A stretch of 20,359 nucleotides of DNA from an uncultured Eubacteriales bacterium (GCA_900544705.1 UQWH01000035.1:1-20359); one strand, 5' to 3'; positions 1 through 8,077 are shown, counted from the stretch's first letter. Numbers and translations are program-made. The notes: generated by a model not told the origin, from the sequence alone.

Positions 1-126
1 CGCTCCGGCGCGTTTTTCGCAAGGCAGAGGACGCAGGCATACCGGCGTATGGCAAGGACGATAACGCCGCGAAAGGCGTGCCGGTGTGTCCTGTGGGTAT
101 ATGTACCCTTGGCAAGCGACGCTACA
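1..126 (-). ncRNA. Hairpin-rich non-coding transcript or leader (partial, family not recognised)
   Basis: This stretch lies directly downstream of a good leftward promoter and has no convincing ORF. Read on the minus strand it can fold into nested pairs: CAAGG (near 106) with CCUUG (near 20), AGGAC with GUCCU, and ACCGGC with GCCGGU. These enclose an apical ACGCC/GGCGU hairpin, with a GGGUA/UACCC side hairpin. The result is a rod interrupted by internal loops. It could be a 5' leader of the next leftward gene or a free-standing RNA; a 6S-like rod is one possibility. I do not recognise a riboswitch or SRP consensus. The segment is cut by the window edge, so its end is unknown. Confidence 0.35.
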
Positions 127-134
127 CCACTAAT

Positions 135-162
135 ATGATACGATTTTTTCCGGCAAAGTCAA
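135..162 (-). promoter_or_regulatory. SigA-type promoter firing leftward
   Basis: On the minus strand the -35 box TTGACT (157-162) is followed by a 16-base spacer and the -10 box TATCAT (135-140). Transcription would start near 127 and enter the hairpin-rich segment at 1-126. It lies just past the rpoD stop codon, so it drives whatever is left of the window rather than rpoD. Confidence 0.6.
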
Positions 163-171
163 GAAGTTTTT

Positions 172-1317
172 TCAGTTGATAAAATCTTTGAGGATTTTTG
201 ACCGTGACGGATGGCGCAGTTTACGCAGTGCCTTGGCCTCGATCTGGCGGATGCGCTCACGCGTGACGTCGAATTCCGCGCCGACCTCTTCCAGTGTGTG
301 CATTTTGCCATCGGTCAATCCATAGCGCAGGCGAAGAACCTTTTCCTCGCGCGGCGTCAGCGTCTTGAGGACGCCCGCAAGCTGTTCGCGCAGCATAGCA
401 TAGGACGCGGCGTCCGCAGGCTCGGAGGCCTCCTCGTCCTGAATGAAGTCGCCCAGATGGCTGTCGTCCTCCTCGCCCACCGGCGTTTCCAGAGAGATCG
501 GCTCCTGCGCCGCGCGCATGATCTCCTCGACCCGCTCGACCGGCATATTGAGCTTCTGCGCGATCTCTGCCGAGCTGGGGTCGCGGCCAAGTTCCTGCAC
601 CAGTTCATGCGTCGCGCGGGAAACACGGTTGATCGTTTCTACCATATGCACCGGGATGCGGATGGTACGCGCATGGTCGGCAATTGCCCGGGAAATGGAC
701 TGGCGGATCCACCACGTAGCATAGGTGGAGAATTTATAGCCCTTGGTATAATCGAACTTGCCAACGGCCTTGATCAGGCCCAGATTGCCCTCTTGAATCA
801 GATCGAGCAGGGGCAGGCCCCGGCCGACATAGCGCTTGGCAATGGACACGACAAGGCGCAGGTTCGCTTCGATCATCTTGTTGTGCGCTTCCTCATCGCC
901 TTCAGCCATCTTCTTGGCAAGCTCCGTTTCCTCATCCGCGGAGAGAAGCGGAATTTTGCCGATCTCCTTGAGATACATCCGCACGGGGTCGTTGACGCTC
1001 ATATTCTCGGACAGTTCCGCCGTATCGACGAGCTTTTCCTCCTCGACCAGCTCCAGATCTTCCTGACTGGGAAGCATATCGTCCGGCTTGGCGAGCATTT
1101 CCACGACGTCGGAAACGTCGATGTCCACACCCGCCGCCTCCAGTGCATCATAGATCATGTCCGTCTGCCGCTCGTCGGCATCGATGGCATCGAGCGTGTC
1201 GATCAGATCTTTGGAACGGATCTTTTTCTCCTTCTTGGCGCGTTCCAGAAGCTGCTGAAGCTTTTCGTGCAGCAACTTGTCATTCTGCTGTTCCTCCGGC
1301 TTTTTTTCTTCCACCAT
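172..1317 (-). CDS. rpoD: Primary RNA polymerase sigma factor RpoD/SigA
   Basis: This is the housekeeping sigma factor, which directs RNA polymerase to -35/-10 promoters of the TTGACA/TATAAT type. The 381-residue length fits the short Gram-positive SigA form, which lacks the large non-conserved insert of E. coli sigma-70. Visible parts are an acidic region 1.1 (about 10-80), region 1.2 around NDPVRMYLKEIG (109-120), region 2 with the core-binding and -10 segments (about 151-221, including DLIQEGNLGLIKAV and TYATWWIRQSI), region 3 (about 231-305), and region 4 with the -35-binding helix-turn-helix (about 340-370, VTRERIRQIEAKALRKLRHP). The ATG has GGAGGT 8 bases upstream. It sits 2 bases after dnaG, the conserved primase-sigma pair, and is the last gene of the block. 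No clear terminator follows its stop. Confidence 0.98.
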   Translation of the reverse strand: MVEEKKPEEQQNDKLLHEKLQQLLERAKKEKKIRSKDLIDTLDAIDADERQTDMIYDALEAAGVDIDVSDVVEMLAKPDDMLPSQEDLELVEEEKLVDTAELSENMSVNDPVRMYLKEIGKIPLLSADEETELAKKMAEGDEEAHNKMIEANLRLVVSIAKRYVGRGLPLLDLIQEGNLGLIKAVGKFDYTKGYKFSTYATWWIRQSISRAIADHARTIRIPVHMVETINRVSRATHELVQELGRDPSSAEIAQKLNMPVERVEEIMRAAQEPISLETPVGEEDDSHLGDFIQDEEASEPADAASYAMLREQLAGVLKTLTPREEKVLRLRYGLTDGKMHTLEEVGAEFDVTRERIRQIEAKALRKLRHPSRSKILKDFIN

Positions 1318-1319
1318 CG

Positions 1320-3071
1320 CTATGTACCTCCGTATCCTTTTTTCTTTTTCAAACTTTGTTGTATCGCACGCAGGCTGTCCGCATCCGCCGCACCGCCGCG
1401 GGAGGATTCTTCCAGAAGGATGCGCGCGCAGTCGTCAAAGGCTTCCTCCGAAACCGGCGCGTCCTGCTTTTGCAGCACGGATGTCAGATGTGCGGTTTCG
1501 TCCGGCGTCAGGATGCCCTCCAGCGACGCAAGGGAAACCTGTAAGCCGTCCTGCCAGCGCTGCTTCCACAGCGCATAGGCCCGGCCGAAAAACGGCACGG
1601 AAAAGCTCTGCGCCGACAGGCTCTGCGTCCTTGCAAAAAGCTCCGGCTCCCGCGCCAGCATCCGCAGCAGTCCTTCCTCCGCGACCGCAGAGCGGACGTT
1701 GTCGTAGCGCAGCTCCCGGCTCTTCGGCTGCACCATAGCTGAGGGCGCAAGCTCGCGCTTTTCCTGCTCCTTCCGCTGCCGCGCCATGCGGCGCTTGAAG
1801 GCCTTGCCGATCTCCAGCTTCATGACCTCCGGGGTCAGTCCCGCGGCCTCCGCGGCGCGCGCGCCGTAGATCTCGCGTTCCACCGCCGTACCGAAAGTGG
1901 AGATCAGCTCCGCCGCCTGCTTGGCAAATTCGACCCGCTGCTCATCCGACTTGAGGTCGAACTGCATTTGCAGCGACCGCAGGCGGTACTCTGCCTGATT
2001 CTCCGAACCCTCCAGCAGCAGCCGGAAGCGGTCGGCGCCGAACTTGTGCAGAAATTCATCCGGGTCCTTCGCGCCCTGCATCCGCAGCACCTTGACGCGC
2101 AGGCCGGTCTTTTCCAGCATAGGGATGGCGCGGCGCGTCGCATTCTGCCCCGGCTCGTCGCCGTCATAGGTCAGGACGACCTCGCTCGTGTACTTGGCCA
2201 GCATATCGGCATGCTCCTGCGTCAGAGAGGTTCCCAGCGAGGCCACCGCGCAGTCAAATCCATACTGGTGCAGCGTGATGGCGTCCATATAACCCTCCGT
2301 CAGGATGATGAAGCCCTGCTTGCTCTTTTTGACGACATTCATAGCGAAGAGGTTCCGCCGCTTGTTGAAGATCACCGTTTCCGGCGAGTTGAGATATTTC
2401 GGCGTGGAATCGTCCATGACCCGGCCGCCGAAGCCGATCACATTGCCGCGTATGTCAATGATCGGGAACATCAGACGATTGCGGAAGCGGTCATAGAGCG
2501 TCCCTTTTGTTTTGTTTTGCAGCACCAGACCGGCCTCCAGCAGCTCCTCCTTGGTGAAGCCCTTGGCGGTCATGGCGTCGAGCAGCGCGCTCCACTGATT
2601 CGGCGCAAAGCCGAGACCGAAGCGCGTGACCGTATCGGCAGACAAACCGCGCTTGGCGATATAGGCGCGCACCTCGCCTGCCTGCGGCGTTTTGAGCTGC
2701 GCGTGGAAAAAGCGCGCAGCCTGTTTGTTCAGCGCCCAAAGGCGTTCTTTCAGCTTGTACTGCGACTGATATTCGCCGTCCTCCGGCACCTCAAGCCCGG
2801 CGCGCTTTGCCAGAAAACGCACCGCATCCGGATAACTGAGGTTCTCGATCTCCATGATGAAGCTGACGGCGCTGCCGCCCTTGTGGCAGCCGAAGCAGTA
2901 GTAGATGCCCTTCTCCGGCGAAACGGAAAAGGAGGGCGTTTTTTCGCTGTGGAAGGGACAGAGCCCGAAGAGATTGTTGCCTCTTCTGGTCAGCGCGACG
3001 TACTGCCCCACAACGTCCTCGATGGGATTGCGGGCATTCAGCTCGTCCAGAAATGCCGGCGAAAAGGCCAT
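1320..3071 (-). CDS. dnaG: DNA primase DnaG
   Basis: DnaG synthesises the RNA primers for lagging-strand replication and binds the replicative helicase through its C-terminus. The 583 residues match the usual bacterial length. The N-terminal CHC2 zinc-binding domain shows C38, H41, C59 and C62. The TOPRIM catalytic core carries the acidic residues E259 (in LTEGYMD) and D303/D305 (in TYDGDEPG). A variable C-terminal helicase-interaction region runs from about 440 onward. The ATG has AGGAGG about 7 bases upstream. It starts 13 bases after the dgt stop and ends 2 bases before rpoD, so co-transcription is very likely. No key residue is missing. Confidence 0.98.
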   Translation of the reverse strand: MAFSPAFLDELNARNPIEDVVGQYVALTRRGNNLFGLCPFHSEKTPSFSVSPEKGIYYCFGCHKGGSAVSFIMEIENLSYPDAVRFLAKRAGLEVPEDGEYQSQYKLKERLWALNKQAARFFHAQLKTPQAGEVRAYIAKRGLSADTVTRFGLGFAPNQWSALLDAMTAKGFTKEELLEAGLVLQNKTKGTLYDRFRNRLMFPIIDIRGNVIGFGGRVMDDSTPKYLNSPETVIFNKRRNLFAMNVVKKSKQGFIILTEGYMDAITLHQYGFDCAVASLGTSLTQEHADMLAKYTSEVVLTYDGDEPGQNATRRAIPMLEKTGLRVKVLRMQGAKDPDEFLHKFGADRFRLLLEGSENQAEYRLRSLQMQFDLKSDEQRVEFAKQAAELISTFGTAVEREIYGARAAEAAGLTPEVMKLEIGKAFKRRMARQRKEQEKRELAPSAMVQPKSRELRYDNVRSAVAEEGLLRMLAREPELFARTQSLSAQSFSVPFFGRAYALWKQRWQDGLQVSLASLEGILTPDETAHLTSVLQKQDAPVSEEAFDDCARILLEESSRGGAADADSLRAIQQSLKKKKGYGGT

Positions 3072-3084
3072 GTTCTCCCTCCTG

Positions 3085-4101
3085 TCAATCTCTCACCTGC
3101 CAAGCCGTTGGAATAAACAGCTCGGAATACTTGTACATCGCGTATTTGTCGGTCATACCGGCAATGTAGTCGCAGACCGTCCGGGCCATGCCCTCAAAGG
3201 TGATCTGCGGCTGAAAATCCTCCGGCAGCGCATCGGGATGCTTGAGATAATACTCAAACAGCTCCTGCAAGATGCGCCGTGCCTTGGACTCCTCCCCCTT
3301 GGCGACGGGGTTCTTATACACATGCTCAAACATGAAGGCGCGCAGCGCCTCCATTGCCTGCGAAACTTCCGAATCCATGCCCAGCTCGCCGGAGGAAAGC
3401 GTGTGGAAAATCATATTCGTGACCAGCGTATTGATGCGGTCGCGGTGGCTCTCGCCCAGCACGTCCGCAATCTCGCGCGGAATGTCGCCGTCCGTGAGGA
3501 TCCCGGCACGCATCGCGTCGTCGATGTCGTGGTTGATGTAGGCGATCTGGTCGGAAATGCGCACGATCTGGCCCTCTAAGGTTTCCGGCAGACGGCTTGA
3601 GCGGCTGTGACCCAGAATTCCCATGCGGACCTCGTAGGTCAGGTTCAGCCCCGCGCCGTCCTTTTCCAGAATATCCACCACGCGCAGCGACTGCTCGTTA
3701 TGGCGGAAGGGCGTCCCCATGACCTCCGTCAGCGCAACCTCGCCGGCGTGGCCGAAGGGCGTATGTCCAAGATCGTGGCCGAAGGCGATGGCCTCCGAAA
3801 GATCCTCGTTCAGCCGCAGGGCGCGGGTGATCGTCCGGGCGATGCGCGCGACCTCCAGCGTGTGGGTCATGCGGGTGCGGTAGTGGTCGCCCTCCGGCTG
3901 CAAAAAGACCTGCGTCTTGTGCATGAGCCGGCGGAAGGACTTGCTGTGCAGGATGCGGTCGGAATCGCGCTGATAGCAGGTGCGCACGTCGTTCTCCGTC
4001 TCCGGCTCGGCGCGCGGACGGCCTCTTGAGGCGTCCGAAAACTGCGCGTGACTGCTCAGGCGCAGATGCTCTTCCTGCTCCAGCTGCTCGCGGATGGTCA
4101 T
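3085..4101 (-). CDS. dgt: Deoxyguanosinetriphosphate triphosphohydrolase-like protein (HD family)
   Basis: HD-domain dNTPases cleave dGTP, and often other dNTPs, to deoxynucleoside plus tripolyphosphate, limiting dNTP pools. All metal-binding HD residues are visible in this 338-residue form: H80 (MTHTLEV), H109-D110 (GHDLGH) and D184 (ISDQIAYI). The N-terminal R-HSKSFRRLMHKTQVF motif typical of the family is present. The ATG at 4101 overlaps the stop of yigZ (TGATG) and has AAGGAGG 7-8 bases upstream. A GTG one codon earlier (4104) is possible but too close to that site. Placement immediately before dnaG and rpoD is common in Firmicutes and suits a nucleotide-pool role tied to replication. 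Confidence 0.95.
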   Translation of the reverse strand: MTIREQLEQEEHLRLSSHAQFSDASRGRPRAEPETENDVRTCYQRDSDRILHSKSFRRLMHKTQVFLQPEGDHYRTRMTHTLEVARIARTITRALRLNEDLSEAIAFGHDLGHTPFGHAGEVALTEVMGTPFRHNEQSLRVVDILEKDGAGLNLTYEVRMGILGHSRSSRLPETLEGQIVRISDQIAYINHDIDDAMRAGILTDGDIPREIADVLGESHRDRINTLVTNMIFHTLSSGELGMDSEVSQAMEALRAFMFEHVYKNPVAKGEESKARRILQELFEYYLKHPDALPEDFQPQITFEGMARTVCDYIAGMTDKYAMYKYSELFIPTAWQVRD

Positions 4102-4748
4102 CACGATTCCTCCTTGTTTTCAATTCCGAGGGGAAGGGCGCGGTATTCGTCCTCGCCGGTCATCCCCTCGATCGTCCCGGCGGAAAGGTCATAGACATGA
4201 TCCAGAAACGGCGTGACCTGCATCTTCGGAAGCAGCAGGTCGAAGCTGACATCCGCGCCGAATTCCACGTTCTGCACAATACCGCCGAAGGCCGCGACCT
4301 CCAGCTTCAGACGCTCATACCAGCGGTAGGAGCAGGGCAGGTAGACCCGCGTCCAGACGCGCTTCATGGCGCGTCCCGCCGTGTCCAACGCCAGCTTCGC
4401 GCTGTGGGCATAGGCGCGGACCAGTCCGCCCGCACCCAGCAGAATGCCTCCGAAATAGCGCGTGACCACGCAGGTCACATTGTATATTTCTTCGCGCTGC
4501 AAAACCTGCAAAACCGGCATCCCGGCCGTCCCGCCCGGCTCGCCGTCATCGGAAAAGCGCGTTGGGCCGTCCTTGATAATGTATGCATAGACATTGTGTG
4601 AGGCGTCCCAGTAGGCTTCTCTCATCTCTTTCAGCCGCGCCAGTGCCTGTTCCTCCGTGTCCGTGCAGAAAATATGGCCGATGAAGCGCGAGCGGCGCTC
4701 AATGAACTCCGCATCCGCGTCCTTTGCGGGAATCAGATACTCCGTCAT
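4101..4748 (-). CDS. yigZ: YigZ/IMPACT family protein
   Basis: This is a conserved cytosolic protein of the UPF0029 (IMPACT) family. Its bacterial role is not firmly settled; eukaryotic relatives bind the translation machinery and affect the Gcn2 response. The 215 residues fit the family. An N-terminal IMPACT domain (about 18-125) carries the hallmarks SHNVYAY (50-56), DDGEPGGTAG (67-76) and TRYFGGILLGAGGLVRAY (96-113). A C-terminal ferredoxin-like DUF1949 domain spans about 138-195. The start codon overlaps the hflX stop by four bases (ATGA), and the stop overlaps the dgt start, so translation is probably coupled. The neighbouring ribosome-associated GTPase HflX fits a translation-related role, but that is inference. 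Confidence 0.93.
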   Translation of the reverse strand: MTEYLIPAKDADAEFIERRSRFIGHIFCTDTEEQALARLKEMREAYWDASHNVYAYIIKDGPTRFSDDGEPGGTAGMPVLQVLQREEIYNVTCVVTRYFGGILLGAGGLVRAYAHSAKLALDTAGRAMKRVWTRVYLPCSYRWYERLKLEVAAFGGIVQNVEFGADVSFDLLLPKMQVTPFLDHVYDLSAGTIEGMTGEDEYRALPLGIENKEES

Positions 4749-6016
4749 GCCTCCGGCTCCTTCAGAAAGCTGCGGTAGCGGCCGTACAGCTCCTCGCCGC
4801 AGATCGTTTCGACCTCGATGCCGTCCGCGCCGTATTCCGTGCGCAGCACCTGCGCCTGATCGTGCAGGATTTCGAGCACGCCGGCCTGCGCGTAGGGAAG
4901 CAAAAGCGTCACGTGATGCAGCTGTCCCAGCAGCGTTTCTTCAATGCGGGTCAGCAGCTCGTCCATGCCGATACCGCTGCGCGCGCACATGGGGATATTC
5001 TTCTCCCCGATGGGCAGGACGGAAATGTCGTCCAGCAGATCGGCCTTGTTATAGCAGCGCAGGACGGGGACGCCCGGCTTGGCCAGCTTCTCGATCAGCC
5101 GGTCGACGACCTGAATATGCGCCTCGCGCTCCGGGTCGGAAGCGTCGATGACGTGCAGCAGCAGGTCGGCATACTGCAATTCCTCCATTGTCGCCTTGAA
5201 AGCCTCGATGAGGTCGTGCGGCAGCTTGGAGATAAATCCGACGGTGTCGGAAAGCAAAATTTCGAGATGATCCGACACGCGCAAGCGGCGTGTCGTCGTG
5301 TCCAGCGTGTCAAACAGGCGGTCATTGGCCGGGATCCCGGCGTCCGTCAACTGGTTCAGAAGCGTCGATTTTCCAGCATTCGTATAGCCCACCAGCGCCA
5401 CAACGGGAATGGCGTTTTTCAGCCGGCGCTCACGCTGCACACCGCGCACCTTGCGCACCTCGGCCAGCTCCGCACGCAGGCGGGTGATGCGGTCGCGGAT
5501 ATGACGGCGGTCGGTTTCCAGCTTGCTTTCGCCGGGACCGCGCGTGCCGATGCCGCCGCCCAGACGGGACATGGATTTACCCATGCCGGACAGGCGCGGC
5601 AGCAGATACTGGTACTGCGCCAGCTCGACCTGCAGGCGGCCTTCGGCCGTTTTGGCACGCTGCGCAAAAATATCGAGGATCAGCGCGCTGCGGTCCAGCA
5701 CCGTCGCCTGCGTCAGTTCTTCCAGCGAGCGGATCTGCGCGGGCGAAAGATCGTTGTCAAAGACCACCAGCGTCGCGCCGGTATTCTCGACGAGCTGCCG
5801 GATCTCCTCGGCCTTTCCCTCTCCGATGAAGCTGTGCGGATCGGGGGTGTGGCGATTCTGGAGCACCTTTGCCTCGCAGATGCCGCCCGCCGTTTCCAGA
5901 AGCGCCTCCAGCTCGTCCAACGAGGCGTCCGTGGCGGTTTCCTCCGGCTTGAAGCAGTCGGCGTTCAGCCCAACCAGTATTGCTTTTTCCGAAACCACAC
6001 GATCGCTTGGATTCAT
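4745..6016 (-). CDS. hflX: Ribosome-associated GTPase HflX
   Basis: HflX binds the 50S subunit and splits stalled or stress-inactivated ribosomes, using GTP. The protein has an N-terminal HflX domain (about 10-200), with a glycine-rich RLGGGIGTRGPGESKLETDRR segment around 151-171. A G domain follows: G1 at GYTNAGKS (210-217), G3 DTVG (257-260) and G4 NKAD (323-326). A C-terminal domain follows. Length 423 is typical. Two adjacent ATG codons exist. The one at 6016 is chosen because it lies 6 bases from AGGAG; the upstream one (6019) is only 3 bases away. It is the first gene of the tightly packed hflX-yigZ-dgt-dnaG-rpoD run. The rpmE terminator lies just upstream, so transcription may depend partly on readthrough. 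Confidence 0.97.
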   Translation of the reverse strand: MNPSDRVVSEKAILVGLNADCFKPEETATDASLDELEALLETAGGICEAKVLQNRHTPDPHSFIGEGKAEEIRQLVENTGATLVVFDNDLSPAQIRSLEELTQATVLDRSALILDIFAQRAKTAEGRLQVELAQYQYLLPRLSGMGKSMSRLGGGIGTRGPGESKLETDRRHIRDRITRLRAELAEVRKVRGVQRERRLKNAIPVVALVGYTNAGKSTLLNQLTDAGIPANDRLFDTLDTTTRRLRVSDHLEILLSDTVGFISKLPHDLIEAFKATMEELQYADLLLHVIDASDPEREAHIQVVDRLIEKLAKPGVPVLRCYNKADLLDDISVLPIGEKNIPMCARSGIGMDELLTRIEETLLGQLHHVTLLLPYAQAGVLEILHDQAQVLRTEYGADGIEVETICGEELYGRYRSFLKEPEA

Positions 6017-6044
6017 CATAATCTCCTAACATTTGACAAAATAT

Positions 6045-6077
6045 GAAAAAAGTTCGCACCGATACGATGCGAACTTT
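6045..6077 (-). terminator. Rho-independent terminator after rpmE
   Basis: A perfect 10-base-pair inverted repeat (6049-6058 with 6068-6077, core AAAGTTCGCA) has a 9-base loop. On the minus strand it is followed by a run of T. It lies between the rpmE stop and the hflX start, so it separates the ribosomal protein gene from the six-gene block, probably with some readthrough. Confidence 0.8.
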
Positions 6078-6082
6078 ACTCA

Positions 6083-6283
6083 TTACTTCAGACCGAATTT
6101 CTTGTTGAAACGGTCAACACGTCCACCAGTGTCAACCAGCTTCTGCTTGCCGGTATAGAAAGGGTGGCACTTGGAGCAAATTTCAACCTTGATGTCCTTC
6201 TTGGTGGACCCGGTCTCGATAACCTCGCCGCACGCGCATCTGATCGTCGTCTGTTCGTACTTCGGATGGATTCCTTCCTTCAT
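6083..6283 (-). CDS. rpmE: 50S ribosomal protein L31 (zinc-binding form)
   Basis: L31 bridges the ribosomal subunits. The 66-residue protein begins MKEGIHPKY and carries the four zinc-binding cysteines C16, C18, C36 and C39, so this is the C+ form. The C- paralogue that replaces it under zinc limitation is not in the window. The start is fixed by AGAGGTGA just upstream of the ATG at 6283; a longer in-frame extension to 6379 runs through the promoter and leader and is not real. The gene has its own promoter (6351-6379), a leader with a small inverted repeat, and its own terminator. Confidence 0.97.
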   Translation of the reverse strand: MKEGIHPKYEQTTIRCACGEVIETGSTKKDIKVEICSKCHPFYTGKQKLVDTGGRVDRFNKKFGLK

Positions 6284-6313
6284 TGCATTCACCTCTTTCT
6301 TCTCAGTCGTAAA

Positions 6314-6329
6314 AGGACATTCTTGTCCT
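6314..6329 (-). promoter_or_regulatory. Inverted repeat in the rpmE leader
   Basis: AGGACA and TGTCCT are separated by four bases, a perfect 6-base-pair hairpin between the predicted transcription start (near 6344) and the rpmE ribosome binding site. It could be a leader hairpin or a protein operator. Autogenous control of L31 through its leader is known in other bacteria, but nothing here proves it. Confidence 0.35.
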
Positions 6330-6350
6330 CTTGTTATCAATCGCCCGACT

Positions 6351-6379
6351 ATAATATCATAGATTCTGCCGGATTGCAA
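6351..6379 (-). promoter_or_regulatory. rpmE promoter
   Basis: On the minus strand, -35 TTGCAA (6374-6379), a 17-base spacer and -10 TATTAT (6351-6356) preceded by an extended TGA. The predicted start near 6344 leaves a leader of about 60 bases before the rpmE ATG. Confidence 0.7.
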
Positions 6380-6409
6380 GTCTTTTTTTCGAACTTGGTA
6401 GAAAAACTT

Positions 6410-6817
6410 TTACTCCATCGGCATTTCGGAGGGCATGGCAGGCTCGATAATGATGGTATTGCTCCACACGCCCATTTTGATGTGCGCCTTGACATAGGCA
6501 ACCGGCGCCTGAGGCGTCAATGTAAAGGTCAGATCCTGACACCGCCGGGTCATACCGCAGGTGATATGCAGGGTATGCGTGCCAAACGGCACGGGAATGC
6601 GGATGCTCTTCTTGTTCGCAATGTGGCCGAAGGGCTGACCGTCAAGGTAGATTCCGTACCCCACCGCGATTCCGACCGGAGATCCCATTCGGTAAATCTG
6701 CACCATGCCCATTCCGGCGAAGCTGATCGGTGTACCACATCTTCCACAGTAGCAGTTTGCCTGCGTTTCTACGAGCTCACCGCACTTTGGACATTTGGCG
6801 CGAAGCATGATTGCCAT
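6410..6817 (-). CDS. Small zinc-ribbon protein with PEGA-like domain
   Basis: I do not recognise a named gene. The 135-residue product starts with a zinc ribbon (C9-x2-C12 and C24-x2-C27, with an extra C22). A short glycine- and methionine-rich linker follows, then a beta-rich region (about 54-125). In that region the segment IYLDGQPFGHIANKKSIRIPVPFGTH resembles PEGA-type surface domains: a small strand ending in LDG, then GxH presentation of a ligand-binding loop. No signal peptide or membrane segment is seen, so it is probably cytosolic. The ATG has GGGGAG 6-7 bases upstream and a strong promoter of its own (6848-6876). It is monocistronic between rpmE and tmcAL. Function unknown. Confidence 0.8.
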   Translation of the reverse strand: MAIMLRAKCPKCGELVETQANCYCGRCGTPISFAGMGMVQIYRMGSPVGIAVGYGIYLDGQPFGHIANKKSIRIPVPFGTHTLHITCGMTRRCQDLTFTLTPQAPVAYVKAHIKMGVWSNTIIIEPAMPSEMPME

Positions 6818-6847
6818 AGTTTTCTCCCCTTTTCTCTATCTGTAATA

Positions 6848-6876
6848 GTCATATCATATTCTTCCGGCTTTGTCAA
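6848..6876 (-). promoter_or_regulatory. Promoter of the zinc-ribbon protein gene
   Basis: On the minus strand, a consensus -35 TTGACA (6871-6876), a 17-base spacer and -10 TATGAC (6848-6853) with an extended TGA. The -35 box lies only a few bases beyond the tmcAL stop codon. Confidence 0.7.
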
Positions 6877-6881
6877 CCAAA

Positions 6882-8021
6882 TTACGGTGCGCGAAACAGC
6901 CGCGCACTGCGCTCCTGATTCACCGCAAAATTCTCTGTCGTAGTGAACAGGCTGTAAAGATCGGCCGCGCGGCGTTCCAGCGCGGCGTACTCCCCCGCCG
7001 GCGCGCGCTCGCCGGTGTGCAGGAGAAGCAGATCCCCCGACTTTTTCGCCTGCCGCAGCACGCTCTGACCGCGCAGGTTCACCGCAAGGACGCGCACATA
7101 AGGCGCGGGCGCCATCAGCATTTCCTCGGAAATGCCGAGGTAGGCGCACAGGAGCATCCGCATCAGGCGGGTGTGCGTGTAGCGCTTGGACTTTGCCGCC
7201 TGCACGATTGCCGCGATCGTCGGCTCCGTGCGGCAGGCCGCCATCACCTTGCGCCACAGCCCCTCCGAACCGAAGGGCAGACAAGAGAACTCCACCTCCT
7301 CCATGCCGCGCAGCCGCGCCAGCCACGCCCGCTCCCCCGCCGCAGCGGTATGCCGCACCGCGCCGGAAAATACCTCCAGCGCCTCCGGCGGCACAAAGCC
7401 CGTCCAATCCGCCTGCACGCGCAGAAAGGACGCAGCGGGCGCCGCCGGGTCGCTGCCGCCGTGGTAGTCGCCGTCCCGGTGCAGGAGCATCGGCACGATC
7501 GTGCTGTTTCTGCGGCGCAGCGCCTTACAATATTCGACCGCCAGGATGGAATTCGGCGTTTCCAGCGCGGCGGTATCTGCACCCAGCGCAGCCAGCGCCT
7601 GCTGCCGCGCTGCCGGGAAAGAAAGCCCCTCTGCCAGCGCATCGTGCAGATGCTCGGAAAATTCCGTGCTATCCAGCGCCTCTGCGGTAGACATAATACC
7701 ATTTATGTCTACCAATTCACTGCCAAAAGACAGGCCGTCGATACATCCCAGCCGGTCGAAGATCTCCACGCCGCCCGCGGCGAAGCCCTCCGCCGAGCGC
7801 AGCGCGTAGGTCACGGGCAGCTCCAGCACCAGATCAGCTCCGCAGAGCACCGCCGCCTTCGCACGCGTCCACTTGTCTAAGATTGCAGGCTCGCCCCGTT
7901 GGACATAGTTCCCGCTCATCAGGCAGACGCAGGTGCCGTCCTGCGCATGGACTGTGCGGAGCTGCTTTGCGTGGCCATTGTGAAAGGGATTGTATTCGCA
8001 GATGATGCCGATGTTTTTCAC
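6882..8021 (-). CDS. tmcAL: tRNA(Met) cytidine acetate ligase TmcAL
   Basis: TmcAL (formerly YlbM) acetylates C34 of elongator tRNA-Met using ATP and free acetate, improving decoding of AUG. The 379-residue protein opens with MKNIGIICEYNPFHNGH, the family's nucleotidyltransferase HxGH signature (H14, H17). The conserved block LMSGNYVQRGEPAILDKWTRA (34-54) follows. It is slightly shorter than the Bacillus enzyme. Translation starts at GTG (8021), with AGGAG 6 bases upstream; no better ATG exists. It is divergent from ackA, acetate kinase, so an acetate producer and an acetate user share one control region. A similar tmcAL/acetate-kinase neighbourhood is common in clostridia, usually with pta, yceD and rpmF, which are missing here. 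Confidence 0.93.
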   Translation of the reverse strand: MKNIGIICEYNPFHNGHAKQLRTVHAQDGTCVCLMSGNYVQRGEPAILDKWTRAKAAVLCGADLVLELPVTYALRSAEGFAAGGVEIFDRLGCIDGLSFGSELVDINGIMSTAEALDSTEFSEHLHDALAEGLSFPAARQQALAALGADTAALETPNSILAVEYCKALRRRNSTIVPMLLHRDGDYHGGSDPAAPAASFLRVQADWTGFVPPEALEVFSGAVRHTAAAGERAWLARLRGMEEVEFSCLPFGSEGLWRKVMAACRTEPTIAAIVQAAKSKRYTHTRLMRMLLCAYLGISEEMLMAPAPYVRVLAVNLRGQSVLRQAKKSGDLLLLHTGERAPAGEYAALERRAADLYSLFTTTENFAVNQERSARLFRAP

Positions 8022-8048
8022 AAAATTCTCCTCATTTCAAAAAAACAC

Positions 8049-8077
8049 TTGTCACCGGGGCAAATCTATTATAGAAT
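8049..8077 (+). promoter_or_regulatory. ackA promoter
   Basis: -35 TTGTCA (8049-8054), 17-base spacer, -10 TAGAAT (8072-8077). The start would be near 8084, giving a leader of about 66 bases. Its -10 box overlaps the candidate tmcAL -10 on the other strand. Confidence 0.55.

Noticed and set aside
211..1578. Long plus-strand frame opposite rpoD and the end of dnaG
   Set aside because: Antisense shadow of rpoD with no recognisable domain and no ribosome binding site.
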